This document shows, in pieces, positions 38,185 through 45,777 of a stretch of 45,823 nucleotides of DNA. This DNA is from an uncultured Oscillospiraceae bacterium (GTDB taxonomy: Bacteria; Bacillota; Clostridia; Oscillospirales; Oscillospiraceae): the NCBI GenBank assembly GCA_900763675.1, contig CAAFLE010000081.1, positions 1 to 45,823 of the forward strand, given 5' to 3'. The notes beneath the pieces are model-generated. The model saw only the letters and a list, made by a program, of their open reading frames with translations. It had not been told where the DNA came from and ran no database searches. Every line of letters begins with the position of its first letter. The stretch's first letter is position 1. Both the position numbers and the translations under genes were made by a program.

Positions 38185-39073
38185 GCTGAAAAACGTTACG
38201 AAAACCTACGGCGGCTTCAAAGCGCTCGACGCGCTGAATCTCTGCGTTCCCTCCGGGGCGGTATACGGTCTGATCGGTCCGAACGGCGCGGGAAAAACGA
38301 CTGCCATTCGCCACATTCTGGGCGTTCTCCGGCAGGACAGCGGTTCGGTGCTGCTCGACGGGGAACCGGTGTTTGAAAACCCGGCAGTCAAGGCGCGGAT
38401 GCTCTGCATTCCGGACGAGCCGTATTTCACTTCCACCTCTACGACACGGGATCTCATGCGCTTCACACGCTCGCTGTATCCGAACTTTGACGCGGACCGG
38501 TACGAAAGACTGCGCGAGGTGTTCGCGCTTGACGATACCCGCCCGATCCGGCGGCTGAGCCGCGGAATGCAGAAGCAGTCGGCGTTCTGGATCGCGCTTG
38601 CCGCGAGACCGGAGGTGCTGGTATTGGATGAACCGGTGGACGGTCTCGACCCCGTGATGCGGCGGCAGGTATGGTCGCTCGTCATGGAGGATGTGGCGGA
38701 GGAGGGGACGACGGTGCTGGTATCCTCCCACAACCTCCGCGAGCTGGAGGACGTGTGCGACCATGTCGGCATCATGCAGCGCGGCCGGTGCCTTCTCGAA
38801 AAGAGCGTTTCCGAATTGCAGGAGACGACGACCAAGGTGCTGCTCGCGCTGCCGGACGGCGCGGCGCTGCCGGAGGGGAAGCTGGACATTCTCCACCGCT
38901 CCTCGACCGGCAAGCTCCAGACGCTCATTCTCCGCGGCAGGGAAGAGGACAATCTCGCGTGGCTCGAAAACCTGCATCCGCTGTTTATGGATTCCGTTCC
39001 CCTCACGTTGGAGGAAATTTTTATCTACGAGCTGGGAGGTGTGGACGATGCGGTCCGAAAAAACGTTCTTTGA
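38171..39073 (+). CDS. ABC transporter ATP-binding protein
   Basis: A 300-residue ATPase. Walker A GPNGAGKTT, a Q-loop region with CIPDEPYF, signature LSRGMQKQ (a variant of LSGGQ), Walker B VLVLDEPVDGLDP and switch His in VSSHNL. The C-terminal ~80 residues form the extra domain seen in exporters of the YtrB/BcrA kind. It is coupled to the GntR gene upstream and overlaps the permease gene by 26 bp. The substrate is unknown. Confidence 0.94.
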   Translation: MANIELKNVTKTYGGFKALDALNLCVPSGAVYGLIGPNGAGKTTAIRHILGVLRQDSGSVLLDGEPVFENPAVKARMLCIPDEPYFTSTSTTRDLMRFTRSLYPNFDADRYERLREVFALDDTRPIRRLSRGMQKQSAFWIALAARPEVLVLDEPVDGLDPVMRRQVWSLVMEDVAEEGTTVLVSSHNLRELEDVCDHVGIMQRGRCLLEKSVSELQETTTKVLLALPDGAALPEGKLDILHRSSTGKLQTLILRGREEDNLAWLENLHPLFMDSVPLTLEEIFIYELGGVDDAVRKNVL

Positions 39074-40922
39074 TCCGGCGATCTACCGGCGGGCGCTTTC
39101 CCGCTTCTGGCTGCTGGGGGCGGCATACGCCGCGGCGCTGTGCTTCCTTGCGCTCATGTGCGGGCGATACATGGAAGGCAGCGTAAAGGACAGCGCGGAG
39201 TATATCTCCTATACGATCCTCCAGAATATGACCCGCCGTATGTCCGTTGCCGCGGCGGTCGGCGCAGTGGTGATGGCGGTCGCCGTTCACGGGTGGATGT
39301 TCCGCAAAACGTCTGCGGCGTACATCGCCGCGCTCCCCGTGCGGCGCGAGGCGCTGCTCATTTCGAGTATGCTCGCGGGGCTGACGCTCCTCATCCTGCC
39401 GTGCGCCGCCATGACGCTCGTGACGCTCCTGCTCTACGGCGGCTACGGTCCGCTCTACACCGCGTACCTCCTGCGCTCGGCGCTTGTGGTGACGCTGATG
39501 AACACGGCGTTTTTCGGCATCGCGTCGTTCTGCACGGCGTTTACCGGCAACATCGCTGTGCTTCCGGGCATTTACGCGATCCTGCTCTATGCCTTCGTCG
39601 GCATCGAGGTCGTCTGCCGGTACATCGCGGAGTTTCTGCTCTTCGGCGTGCTGGGCAAGGGCTGGAAGCTCGCGGTCCTCTCGCCGGTGTATTACATATC
39701 CAACTGGTATATGCAGTCCTTTGACACGCAGGCGATCCCCTTTGCGGCGATCTATGCCGCGGCGGGCGTGATCCTCGCAGGGCTTGCGGTGATCTTTTTC
39801 CGCCGCCGGAGCATGGAAGCCGCGGGCGAGGTCATCGCCATTCCGGCGCTGCGCCCGCTGTTCCGCTGGGGACTTGCCGCGGCGGTGTCGTTCGCTATGG
39901 CGCTGCTGCTGCTCAAGACCGTGTTCAATTATGCGGGCGGCTATTATGTGGTCAGCGGCGGAGCCACGCCGGGACGGGTCGCGCTGCTGCTGCTCGCCAT
40001 GATTGTCGGCGCGGCGATCGGCTGGTTCGGCGCGGAAGCGCTCATGCGCAAAACGCTGCGCGTGTTTGACCGGGACTGGAAAGGACTCGGCGTGCTGTGC
40101 GCGATCCTCTGCATCGTTATAATCGGCGGCGATCTTGACATACTCGGCATCGAGAGCTATCAGCCCGAAGCCGGGAAGATCAGCTATGCGTCGGTGTACG
40201 GCTGGGGCGTTTACAGCGATACGCGTCTCATGCAGCCGGAAAACATCGAGAAAGTCCTGGAGCTGCAAAAGAGCATCCTGTCGCACAAAAAGGAGTACGA
40301 GGGGAGCTACGGGCTGAACAACCTCGTTTTCCCGCTGGAGATCCGCTACTACGGCGCGGACGGCGATCTGCTCTCGCGGCGTACCTATGTCTATACCTAT
40401 CCCGCAAGCCAGAGCGTCCCGTATGTGACCGGCGGCAGCTACTGCATCGGCAACGCCGCGCCGGACACCGGTAAAGGCAGGGACATCCGGCTGTATGAAG
40501 CGATCATCAACACCCGGGAGATGGTCGAGCAGCGCACGCTCTACCCGCGGGACCGGAGCCAGAGCACGATCTTCACGACGAACATCCAGTGGTACACCGC
40601 TCTGCCCTCCACGCCGGTGCAGCAGGGGCTGAACCTTACGGTGGACGAGTTCTGGGAGCTGTACGACACCTGCATCGTCCCCGATCTGCGCGATGGGAAC
40701 ATCGGTCAGCTCCGGATCGTGCAGGACGAGAAATACTTCACCGAGGGCGAACCGATCCGCATCTACGCCACCGGAGTATACACTACCGCTGAGGGCGAGT
40801 ACAGCTACGATACCTATGAAATTCAGCCGACCGCCTCCTCCGAGCGCACCAACGCATGGCTGCGGGAACACGGCGTTCTTGTACAGACGCTGGCGGAAGC
40901 CTATGGCATCGACGTTGGCTGA
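39048..40922 (+). CDS. ABC transporter permease with a large C-terminal extracytoplasmic domain
   Basis: A 624-residue membrane protein. About twelve hydrophobic segments fill residues 20-370: six or seven in the first 260 residues and more after FRWGLAAAVSFAMALLLL, ending at VLCAILCIVIIGG. The last ~250 residues (from DILGIESYQPEAGKISY) are soluble and probably outside, rich in Tyr and Asp. This resembles DUF-type permeases of YtrA-linked exporters that combine transport with a sensor-like exposed domain. ATG 39048 has GGGAGGTG. No clear homology to MacB or BceB was noted. A small exported protein gene follows 25 bp later. Confidence 0.87.
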   Translation: MRSEKTFFDPAIYRRALSRFWLLGAAYAAALCFLALMCGRYMEGSVKDSAEYISYTILQNMTRRMSVAAAVGAVVMAVAVHGWMFRKTSAAYIAALPVRREALLISSMLAGLTLLILPCAAMTLVTLLLYGGYGPLYTAYLLRSALVVTLMNTAFFGIASFCTAFTGNIAVLPGIYAILLYAFVGIEVVCRYIAEFLLFGVLGKGWKLAVLSPVYYISNWYMQSFDTQAIPFAAIYAAAGVILAGLAVIFFRRRSMEAAGEVIAIPALRPLFRWGLAAAVSFAMALLLLKTVFNYAGGYYVVSGGATPGRVALLLLAMIVGAAIGWFGAEALMRKTLRVFDRDWKGLGVLCAILCIVIIGGDLDILGIESYQPEAGKISYASVYGWGVYSDTRLMQPENIEKVLELQKSILSHKKEYEGSYGLNNLVFPLEIRYYGADGDLLSRRTYVYTYPASQSVPYVTGGSYCIGNAAPDTGKGRDIRLYEAIINTREMVEQRTLYPRDRSQSTIFTTNIQWYTALPSTPVQQGLNLTVDEFWELYDTCIVPDLRDGNIGQLRIVQDEKYFTEGEPIRIYATGVYTTAEGEYSYDTYEIQPTASSERTNAWLREHGVLVQTLAEAYGIDVG

Positions 40923-40947
40923 AGAGAATTTCCGAAAGGACGGAACC

Positions 40948-41466
40948 ATGAAAAAAAGAGCGCTTATCCTTTTTATGACGCTGGTTCTCCTTGCCGGAGC
41001 GATGGCGGCGGCGGGGCTGCCGCTGGAATCGCGGGCGGCAGCGGCGGCAGAACCGAAACCGGCGGAAACGCCGGCGGCGACGGCAAGCGTCTCTCCCACG
41101 CCGGAGAGCGTTGAACTGCTTGCCGGTCTCGGCGGGATACTGGAGCGGCTCGCGCAGGACTATGACCCCGCCTCCGGCGCGGTCGGCGCGTACCGTTGGG
41201 CGGAATCCGTCCTCGGGCAGTACCTTGCGGACGGACGCAGCACCGAAAGCGCCGAAAAAGCGGGCGCGGCATACGCCGGACGCTACGGCGAGAACGACGC
41301 GGCGCTCAAGGAGCGGCTCGCCGCCGTAAAAGCCGCCGCGGAAACGCTTACCTCCGGGCAGGAGCTGGGACTGGTCCGCGACCGGCGGCTGCTGACCGCC
41401 GGATGGAACGTCGGAGAGATCGACGCGCTTTTCGCCGCGATCGCGGCGGGCGCGAAAATCCGATAA
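40948..41466 (+). CDS. Small secreted protein of the GntR-ABC operon
   Basis: A 172-residue exported protein with a signal peptide (KKRALILFMTLVLLAGAMAAAG) and an Ala/Pro/Thr-rich linker, then an all-helical Ala/Glu/Lys-rich body (about residues 55-172; SVELLAGLGGILERL, DAALKERLAAVKAAAETLT). No lipobox Cys, so it may be released or held by the uncleaved signal helix. Family not recognised. AAAGGA precedes the ATG. It lies 25 bp after the permease and 41 bp before the micro-lipoprotein, with no promoter or terminator between. Confidence 0.75.
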   Translation: MKKRALILFMTLVLLAGAMAAAGLPLESRAAAAAEPKPAETPAATASVSPTPESVELLAGLGGILERLAQDYDPASGAVGAYRWAESVLGQYLADGRSTESAEKAGAAYAGRYGENDAALKERLAAVKAAAETLTSGQELGLVRDRRLLTAGWNVGEIDALFAAIAAGAKIR

Positions 41467-41507
41467 ACATATAAACCGAACACAGAAAGAAAAGGAGTGT
41501 TTTTTCC

Positions 41508-41684
41508 ATGAAAAAGATCATTGCAGCCATTCTCTGCGCTGCGGCGCTTCTGCTCACGCTCGCGGGCTGCGGTCCCAAAACCGCATCGGCGGGCAACATC
41601 TACGCCTCCGGCGGGAACTATTACGCTTCCGGCGGGAACTATTTCGCCTCCTTCGGCAACGCTTCGAGCGGCAACGCAGCCTGA
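41508..41684 (+). CDS. 58-residue repeat lipoprotein
   Basis: A tiny exported protein with a textbook lipoprotein signal (MKKIIAAILCAAALLLTLAGC; lipobox LAGC, Cys at residue 21). The mature part is only 38 residues, with three tandem heptad-like units YASGGNY, YASGGNY and FASFGN, encoded by a 21-bp repeat, and a tail SSGNAA. AAGGAG lies 8 nt before the ATG. It is the last gene before a strong terminator, in the GntR-ABC operon. I know of no family. The Tyr/Gly/Asn repeat suggests an extended surface structure or a binding decoy. Confidence 0.75.
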   Translation: MKKIIAAILCAAALLLTLAGCGPKTASAGNIYASGGNYYASGGNYFASFGNASSGNAA

Positions 41685-41696
41685 AAAACATAACGG

Positions 41697-41737
41697 GCAA
41701 GGCTCCGGAGCAAACTATGCTCCGGAGCCTTGCGGCT
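41697..41737 (+). terminator. Terminator of the GntR-ABC operon
   Basis: A 16-bp perfect stem GCAAGGCTCCGGAGCA / TGCTCCGGAGCCTTGC around AACTA, then a modest GGCTTTG tail. Confidence 0.85.
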
Positions 41738-41769
41738 TTGACGGAGGGGATGAGCGGCGTTCCGCCGTC

Positions 41770-41799
41770 TTGACGCATCCTCTCCGACGGATTTATAAT
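41770..41799 (+). promoter_or_regulatory. Predicted promoter of the PIG-L gene
   Basis: TTGACG (41770-41775), 18 bp, TATAAT (41794-41799). A perfect CCCGCAG-CT-CTGCGGG hairpin (41814-41829) lies in the leader just before the ribosome site GAAAGGA (41831-41837). Confidence 0.7.
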
Positions 41800-41844
41800 A
41801 TCGCAAAACCCGCCCCGCAGCTCTGCGGGAGAAAGGACCCAGCC

Positions 41845-43110
41845 ACGAAACGATTCACAGCTTTGCTTTTGACCGCCGCGCTGCTCTGCGCGGCGCTTGC
41901 CGGGTGCGGCGCATCCCCCGCCGCGCCGGAGGAAACGCCCGCGCCGACCGTCGCCCCCACGGCGACGACGGAACCGACGCCCACGCCGACGCCGGAGCCG
42001 ACCGCCACGCCGGAACCGACGCCGGAGCCGGTCGCCGCGGAGATCATGGACGGCTGCGCTCTCTCGGACAGCATCGGCGGGTATACCGCCCTTCTGCGCG
42101 ACGGCGACCGCACCTCCCGCATCGACTACCGCGCCGGGAACACGCTGCACATCGCGTCGGAAACGCCCGTCGCGGCGGTGTATCTCTACTGGTATGAGCC
42201 GGGCGCGGCATTCACCGTTCGCACCGCCGCCGGGGACGTTTCCGGCGGGACCTACGGCTTTCTGCATGAGTATCTTGCGCTGCCGGAGCCGGTAACGGAG
42301 CTGGACATCGACTTTACGGGTCTCTCCCCGCTGTGCGAGGTGCGGCTCTTCACGCAGGGCGCCGCCCCGGCGGACGTGCAGGTCTGGCAGCCGCCGTGCG
42401 AGCAGGCGGACGTGCTGCTCTTCCCGAGCCACGCGGACGACGACGTCATCTTCTTCGGCGCTCTCGCCGCGCAGTGCGTGGACCGGGGGCTGACGGTGCA
42501 GGTGGCGTATCTCGTGAACCATTACGACTGGCAGCCGCGCCCGCAGGAGCTGCTCGACGCGCTCTGGGATATGGGCATCCGGCACTATCCGGTCATCGGA
42601 CCGTTCCCGGACTACTATGTTCTCTCGCTCGAAGCGGCGCAGCAGAGCTTCGGCGAGGATAACGTGATCGCCTATCAGGTCGGACTGCTGCGCCGGTTCA
42701 AGCCGCTCGTCGCCGTCGGACACGACCGCGAGGGGGAATACGGTCACGGGGCGCACCGGCTCAACGCGCTCGCGCTGGAGCAGGCGGTCGTTTACGCCGC
42801 GGACGCCTCCTACGATCCGGAGAGCGCCGCGCAGTACGGCGTATGGGATACGCCGAAGCTCTATCTGCATTTTGCCGAGGAAAATCCGATCGTCCTCGAT
42901 GTGGAAACGCCTCTCGCGTCCTTCGGCGGGCTGACCGCCTTTGAGGTGGCAAGCGCGGCGATGCTCCGCCACGAGAGCCAGCTCCAGTATGCTCACCGCC
43001 CGACGCTCGAGAGCGAGGAGTTCCCGCGCTACGACTGCCGCCGGTTCGGACTGGTCCGCTCGCTCGTCGGCGCGGACACCGGCAACGACATTATGGAGCA
43101 TCTATCCTGA
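41845..43110 (+). CDS. PIG-L family deacetylase lipoprotein with an ACG in place of the start codon
   Basis: A 421-residue exported protein. Its N-terminus reads KRFTALLLTAALLCAALAGC, a lipoprotein signal with lipobox LAGC, then a PTP/TPE-rich linker (about residues 35-65), a beta-rich domain to about residue 190 and a C-terminal PIG-L (LmbE-like) metal-dependent deacetylase domain. Metal ligands are in LLFPSHADDDVIFFG (the usual HPDDE reads HADDD) and GHDREGEYGHGAHR. These enzymes remove acetyl groups from N-acetyl sugars. The expected ATG is ACG at 41845-41847, 7 nt after GAAAGGA. In-frame TTG codons further down would cut the basic part of the signal. The gene is intact otherwise, so either ACG initiates weakly or the start is mutated. 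Confidence 0.85.
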   Translation, partial: TKRFTALLLTAALLCAALAGCGASPAAPEETPAPTVAPTATTEPTPTPTPEPTATPEPTPEPVAAEIMDGCALSDSIGGYTALLRDGDRTSRIDYRAGNTLHIASETPVAAVYLYWYEPGAAFTVRTAAGDVSGGTYGFLHEYLALPEPVTELDIDFTGLSPLCEVRLFTQGAAPADVQVWQPPCEQADVLLFPSHADDDVIFFGALAAQCVDRGLTVQVAYLVNHYDWQPRPQELLDALWDMGIRHYPVIGPFPDYYVLSLEAAQQSFGEDNVIAYQVGLLRRFKPLVAVGHDREGEYGHGAHRLNALALEQAVVYAADASYDPESAAQYGVWDTPKLYLHFAEENPIVLDVETPLASFGGLTAFEVASAAMLRHESQLQYAHRPTLESEEFPRYDCRRFGLVRSLVGADTGNDIMEHLS

Positions 43111-43115
43111 AATTT

Positions 43116-43149
43116 GCCCCTCCGCTTGACGCGGAGGGGCGTTGCTTTT
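43116..43149 (+). terminator. Terminator of the PIG-L gene
   Basis: GCCCCTCCGC pairs with GCGGAGGGGC around TTGAC, followed by GTTGCTTTT. Confidence 0.88.
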
Positions 43150-43206
43150 ATAATAAATCATGCGCTGCATCCCATGCTAAGGGAGCAACAGCAGGAGGAA
43201 TTGAAT

Positions 43207-43794
43207 ATGAACGCAAACTCTCAGGGAAAGACCCGGCGTCTGGCGGGTCTGGCGCTTTTCACGGCGCTGATCGTCATTTTGCAGCTGCTCGGCAGCTTCA
43301 TCCGCTTCGGACCGGTCTCGGTGTCGCTGGTCGCGCTGCCCATCGTGGTGGGCGCGGCGGTCTACGGCGGCGCGGCGGGACTGTGGCTCGGCTTCGTTTT
43401 CGGCGTGGTCGTGCTGCTCTCCGGCGATGCGGCGGCATTTTTCGCCTTCAGCGTGCCGGGAACGCTCATCACCGTGCTTTTAAAGGGCGTCGCCTGCGGC
43501 GGTCTCGCGGGGCTTGTCTATGCATGGCTGCGCAGGAAAAACCGCACGCTCGCGGCGGTCGCGGCGGCGATCGTCTGCCCGGTCGTCAACACCGGCGTCT
43601 TTCTTCTCGGCTGCCGGGTGTTTTTCATGCCGATGCTCGCGGAAATGGCGCAGAAGCTCGGCTTCGGCGACCATGTGGGGCGGTTTATGATCTTCGGTCT
43701 CGTCGGGATCAACTTCCTTGCCGAGCTTGGCGTCAATGTCGTTTTAAGCCCCGTCATCCTGCGGCTCATCCGCATCGGGAGAAAGGAAAACTGA
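43207..43794 (+). CDS. ECF transporter S component, probably for pantothenate
   Basis: A 195-residue membrane protein with about six helices. The N-terminal TRRLAGLALFTALIVILQLLGSFIRFGPVSVSLVALPIVVGAAVYGG (in parts: GLALFTALIVILQLLG, VSVSLVALPIVVGAAVYG) carries the Ala-rich motif that docks EcfT. It needs a shared ECF module encoded elsewhere. Because coaX, the first step of CoA synthesis from pantothenate, starts 3 bp after its stop, pantothenate (PanT) is the likely substrate. AGGAGG lies 9 nt before ATG 43207. A frame extends upstream to 43114 through the preceding terminator and is rejected. Confidence 0.88.
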   Translation: MNANSQGKTRRLAGLALFTALIVILQLLGSFIRFGPVSVSLVALPIVVGAAVYGGAAGLWLGFVFGVVVLLSGDAAAFFAFSVPGTLITVLLKGVACGGLAGLVYAWLRRKNRTLAAVAAAIVCPVVNTGVFLLGCRVFFMPMLAEMAQKLGFGDHVGRFMIFGLVGINFLAELGVNVVLSPVILRLIRIGRKEN

Positions 43795-43797
43795 ACT

Positions 43798-44577
43798 ATG
43801 ATCCTTGCCATTGATACCGGCAATACGAACATCGTTCTCGGCTGCATTGAAAACCGCGAGATCCGCGCCGTGGCGCGGATGGCGACCGATGTAAACAAAA
43901 CCGACTATGAATATGCCGTCGGCATGAAAAACGTCCTTGCCTTCGCCGGATATGCGCCGGAGGACTTTGAAGGGGCGATCCTTTCCAGCGTCGTATGGCC
44001 GCTCACGTCCACGCTCCAGCGGGCGGTGAAGCTGCTCACGGGGCTGGACGCGCTCACGGTCGGCAAGGGTCTCAAAACCGGGCTGGACATCCGGCTCGAC
44101 GATCCCGGTCAGATCGGCGCGGATCTCGTTGTGGGCGCGGTCGCGGCGCTCCATCTGCACCGCCCGCCGCTCATCGTCATCGACATGGGAACCGCCACGA
44201 CCATCAGCGCCGTGGACGCGCAGGGGCGCTTCCTCGGCGGCGCGATCGTGCCGGGACTGCGCCTTTCGATGGAAGCGCTTTCGGGTCATACGTCCCAGCT
44301 GCCGAGAGTGTCGCTCGACGCGCCTGCCAGATGCATCGGCACGAACACCGTGGCGTCGATGCAGTCCGGCGCGATCTACGGCTCAGCGGCGCTGCTCGAC
44401 GGCATGATCGAGCGCATGGAAGCCGAGCTTGGCGCTCCCGCCGCCGTGGTTGCCACGGGCGGGCTTGCCGGGTGCGTCACGCCGTTCTGCCGGCGGGAGA
44501 TCCGGTACGAGCCGGATCTGCTGCTCATCGGACTGGCGGTGCTGTGGGAGAAAAACCGCAGCGGAAGAAACAGCTGA
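43798..44577 (+). CDS. coaX: Type III pantothenate kinase
   Basis: Phosphorylates pantothenate, the first step to coenzyme A, without feedback by CoA and with a need for monovalent cations. 259 residues, typical. Phosphate motif DTGNTNIVLG at the N-terminus, GADLVVGAVAAL (about residues 102-113) and DMGTATTISAV (about 124-134) of the ASKHA fold, and ATGGLAG near the end are all present. It follows the S-component gene by 3 bp, giving an uptake-and-trap pair. Confidence 0.95.
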   Translation: MILAIDTGNTNIVLGCIENREIRAVARMATDVNKTDYEYAVGMKNVLAFAGYAPEDFEGAILSSVVWPLTSTLQRAVKLLTGLDALTVGKGLKTGLDIRLDDPGQIGADLVVGAVAALHLHRPPLIVIDMGTATTISAVDAQGRFLGGAIVPGLRLSMEALSGHTSQLPRVSLDAPARCIGTNTVASMQSGAIYGSAALLDGMIERMEAELGAPAAVVATGGLAGCVTPFCRREIRYEPDLLLIGLAVLWEKNRSGRNS

Positions 44578-44583
44578 ATACGG

Positions 44584-44623
44584 AATGCGCCGGAGCGGGA
44601 TTTTCCGCTCCGGCGCATTTTTC
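44584..44623. terminator. Bidirectional terminator between coaX and cobI
   Basis: AATGCGCCGGAGCGG pairs with CCGCTCCGGCGCATT around GATTTT, with TTTTC after it. Confidence 0.92.
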
Positions 44624-44628
44624 GGTAT

Positions 44629-45348
44629 TTACTTTTTCCGGACGACCTTTTTCGACTCCGGAACGATCACAGTGCAGAACGTTCCGGCGTCCTTCGGCGG
44701 TTGGGTGAGAACCTCAAAAACCCGCTGCGTCGGCAGACCGCAGTCGGCGACCATGGCGGCGTTGCCCGCGAGACCGCGGTGCGAGAGCACCGAGGCGGTG
44801 CCGGAGACGGCTCTGCCGGACTCCATCAGCACCTTTGTTCCCGGCAGCTCCAGCGTCGTGTCAAGATCACCGGATTCTCCCGGATAGATGTGCAGCGGCT
44901 GATCCATGCCGGTCAGGCTTTGCCCAAGCACGGCCGCGGCGGCGCAGAAGCTCGTGATGCCGGGGATCATCTGCGTAGAGTATTCCCGGCGGCGCAGCTC
45001 GTCCAGCACATAATACGCCGCTGCGTAGATGGATACGTCGCCGAGATTCACCATGGCAACGTCCAGCCCGGCGTCCAGCACGCGGGCGATGCGCCCCGCC
45101 GCCCGGACGCATTCGACGGTGCGGGCAGACCGCGCCCGCGCCGGGGCAAAGTCCAGCGGCAGAATCGCCTTCCGACTCAGATCGACGGAGCCGCGTGCGG
45201 TGTCCAGCGCCGGCATTTCACCGGAGGGGGCTTTCGGCGCGGCAATGACGGGGCAGAAGCCCAGCACGTCGCACGCCTGCCGCGTCATCCACGCGGGGTT
45301 GCCGGGACCTACGCCCACGGCGTAAAACATTCCCTTTCGTTTTCTCAT
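44629..45348 (-). CDS. cobI: Precorrin-2/cobalt-factor II C20-methyltransferase
   Basis: A 239-residue SAM-dependent tetrapyrrole methylase for corrin ring synthesis. The N-terminal YAVGVGPGNPAWMT is the family signature; NLGDVSIYAAAYYVLDEL takes the place of the usual GDPMxYST motif, and MIPGITSFCAAAAVLG follows as expected. Assignment to CobI/CbiL rather than another methylase of the family rests on GVGPG and the layout. ATG 45348 has GGAAGGA. The ATG overlaps the TGA of a 26-codon upstream ORF (ATGA). The transcript begins with a cobalamin riboswitch, so expression should fall when B12 is plentiful. No other cob gene is on the visible side. Confidence 0.82.
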   Translation of the reverse strand: MRKRKGMFYAVGVGPGNPAWMTRQACDVLGFCPVIAAPKAPSGEMPALDTARGSVDLSRKAILPLDFAPARARSARTVECVRAAGRIARVLDAGLDVAMVNLGDVSIYAAAYYVLDELRRREYSTQMIPGITSFCAAAAVLGQSLTGMDQPLHIYPGESGDLDTTLELPGTKVLMESGRAVSGTASVLSHRGLAGNAAMVADCGLPTQRVFEVLTQPPKDAGTFCTVIVPESKKVVRKK

Positions 45349-45425
45349 GGCGTCCGTCCTTCCGTACAGGCATACGGAAAGAACCGGGCAGTCTCTGCGA
45401 GAGTTTTGCGGATCGGTTTTCGCAT
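45345..45425 (-). CDS. 26-residue ORF overlapping the cobI start
   Basis: Starts at ATG 45425 with a strong GGGAGG 8 nt upstream and encodes a basic 26-residue peptide (MRKPIRKTLAETARFF, then PYACTEGRTP). Its TGA overlaps the cobI ATG by one base pair step (ATGA), the classic arrangement of translational coupling. It lies after the riboswitch terminator, so it is made only when transcription reads through. It may be a coupling leader rather than a functional protein. Nothing in it suggests a known family. Confidence 0.6.
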   Translation of the reverse strand: MRKPIRKTLAETARFFPYACTEGRTP

Positions 45426-45499
45426 GGTAATGCCTCCCAAAAAAGATTCATGGGAGAATCTCGCTAAAAGAGACGGACTTCCAGTAATGACGCTCCCGG

Positions 45500-45532
45500 A
45501 AAACAAAACAGAGCAGCCAAACGGCTGCTCTG
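45500..45532 (-). terminator. Riboswitch terminator
   Basis: CAGAGCAGCC pairs with GGCTGCTCTG around GTTT on minus, followed by TTTTGTTTT. It lies between the cobalamin aptamer and the leader ORF. Confidence 0.9.
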
Positions 45533-45575
45533 ACGGCGTTTTCAGAATACCTAAGCGTTTTAATCGGAAACTGGA

Positions 45576-45708
45576 CACCAGGCGAAATATCCTGACTCCG
45601 CTTCATCGCTTGCCCGCCTTCCCGGTTTCCCAGTGGCATATTGGGGTCGCTCCGCGTTACAGTTGCCGTTACAGTCCGTGGATCACACACGGTTCCTTCA
45701 TCCTGATG
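45576..45708 (-). promoter_or_regulatory. Cobalamin (B12) riboswitch aptamer
   Basis: On minus, the closing P1 stem CATCAGG (45708-45702) pairs with CCTGGTG (45582-45576). Within it lie GCCACTG (about 45637-45631), GGGAAGGCGGGC, GCGATGAAGC and the B12-box GGAGTCAGGATA (45600-45589), in the order of the AdoCbl aptamer. The rest, ACTGTAACGGCAACTGTAACGC, fits the core. Binding of cobalamin should favour the downstream terminator and shut off cobI. Confirmation would come from a covariance model. Confidence 0.88.
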
Positions 45709-45748
45709 CTGCTATTCACTTTTACGGGAGATTCATCCATGTATTCTA

Positions 45749-45777
45749 AGCATATCACACGCCGGCGGCAAATACAA
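45749..45777 (-). promoter_or_regulatory. Predicted promoter of the riboswitch-cobI transcript
   Basis: On minus TTGTAT (45777-45772), 17 bp, TATGCT (45754-45749). RNA would start about 34 nt before the P1 stem. The remaining edge 45778-45823 holds nothing I can call. Confidence 0.6.

Noticed and set aside
39021..41099. Long minus-strand open frame opposite the ABC permease
   Set aside because: Same shadow behaviour, Arg/Ala/His-rich with no ribosome site; it also crosses gene borders.
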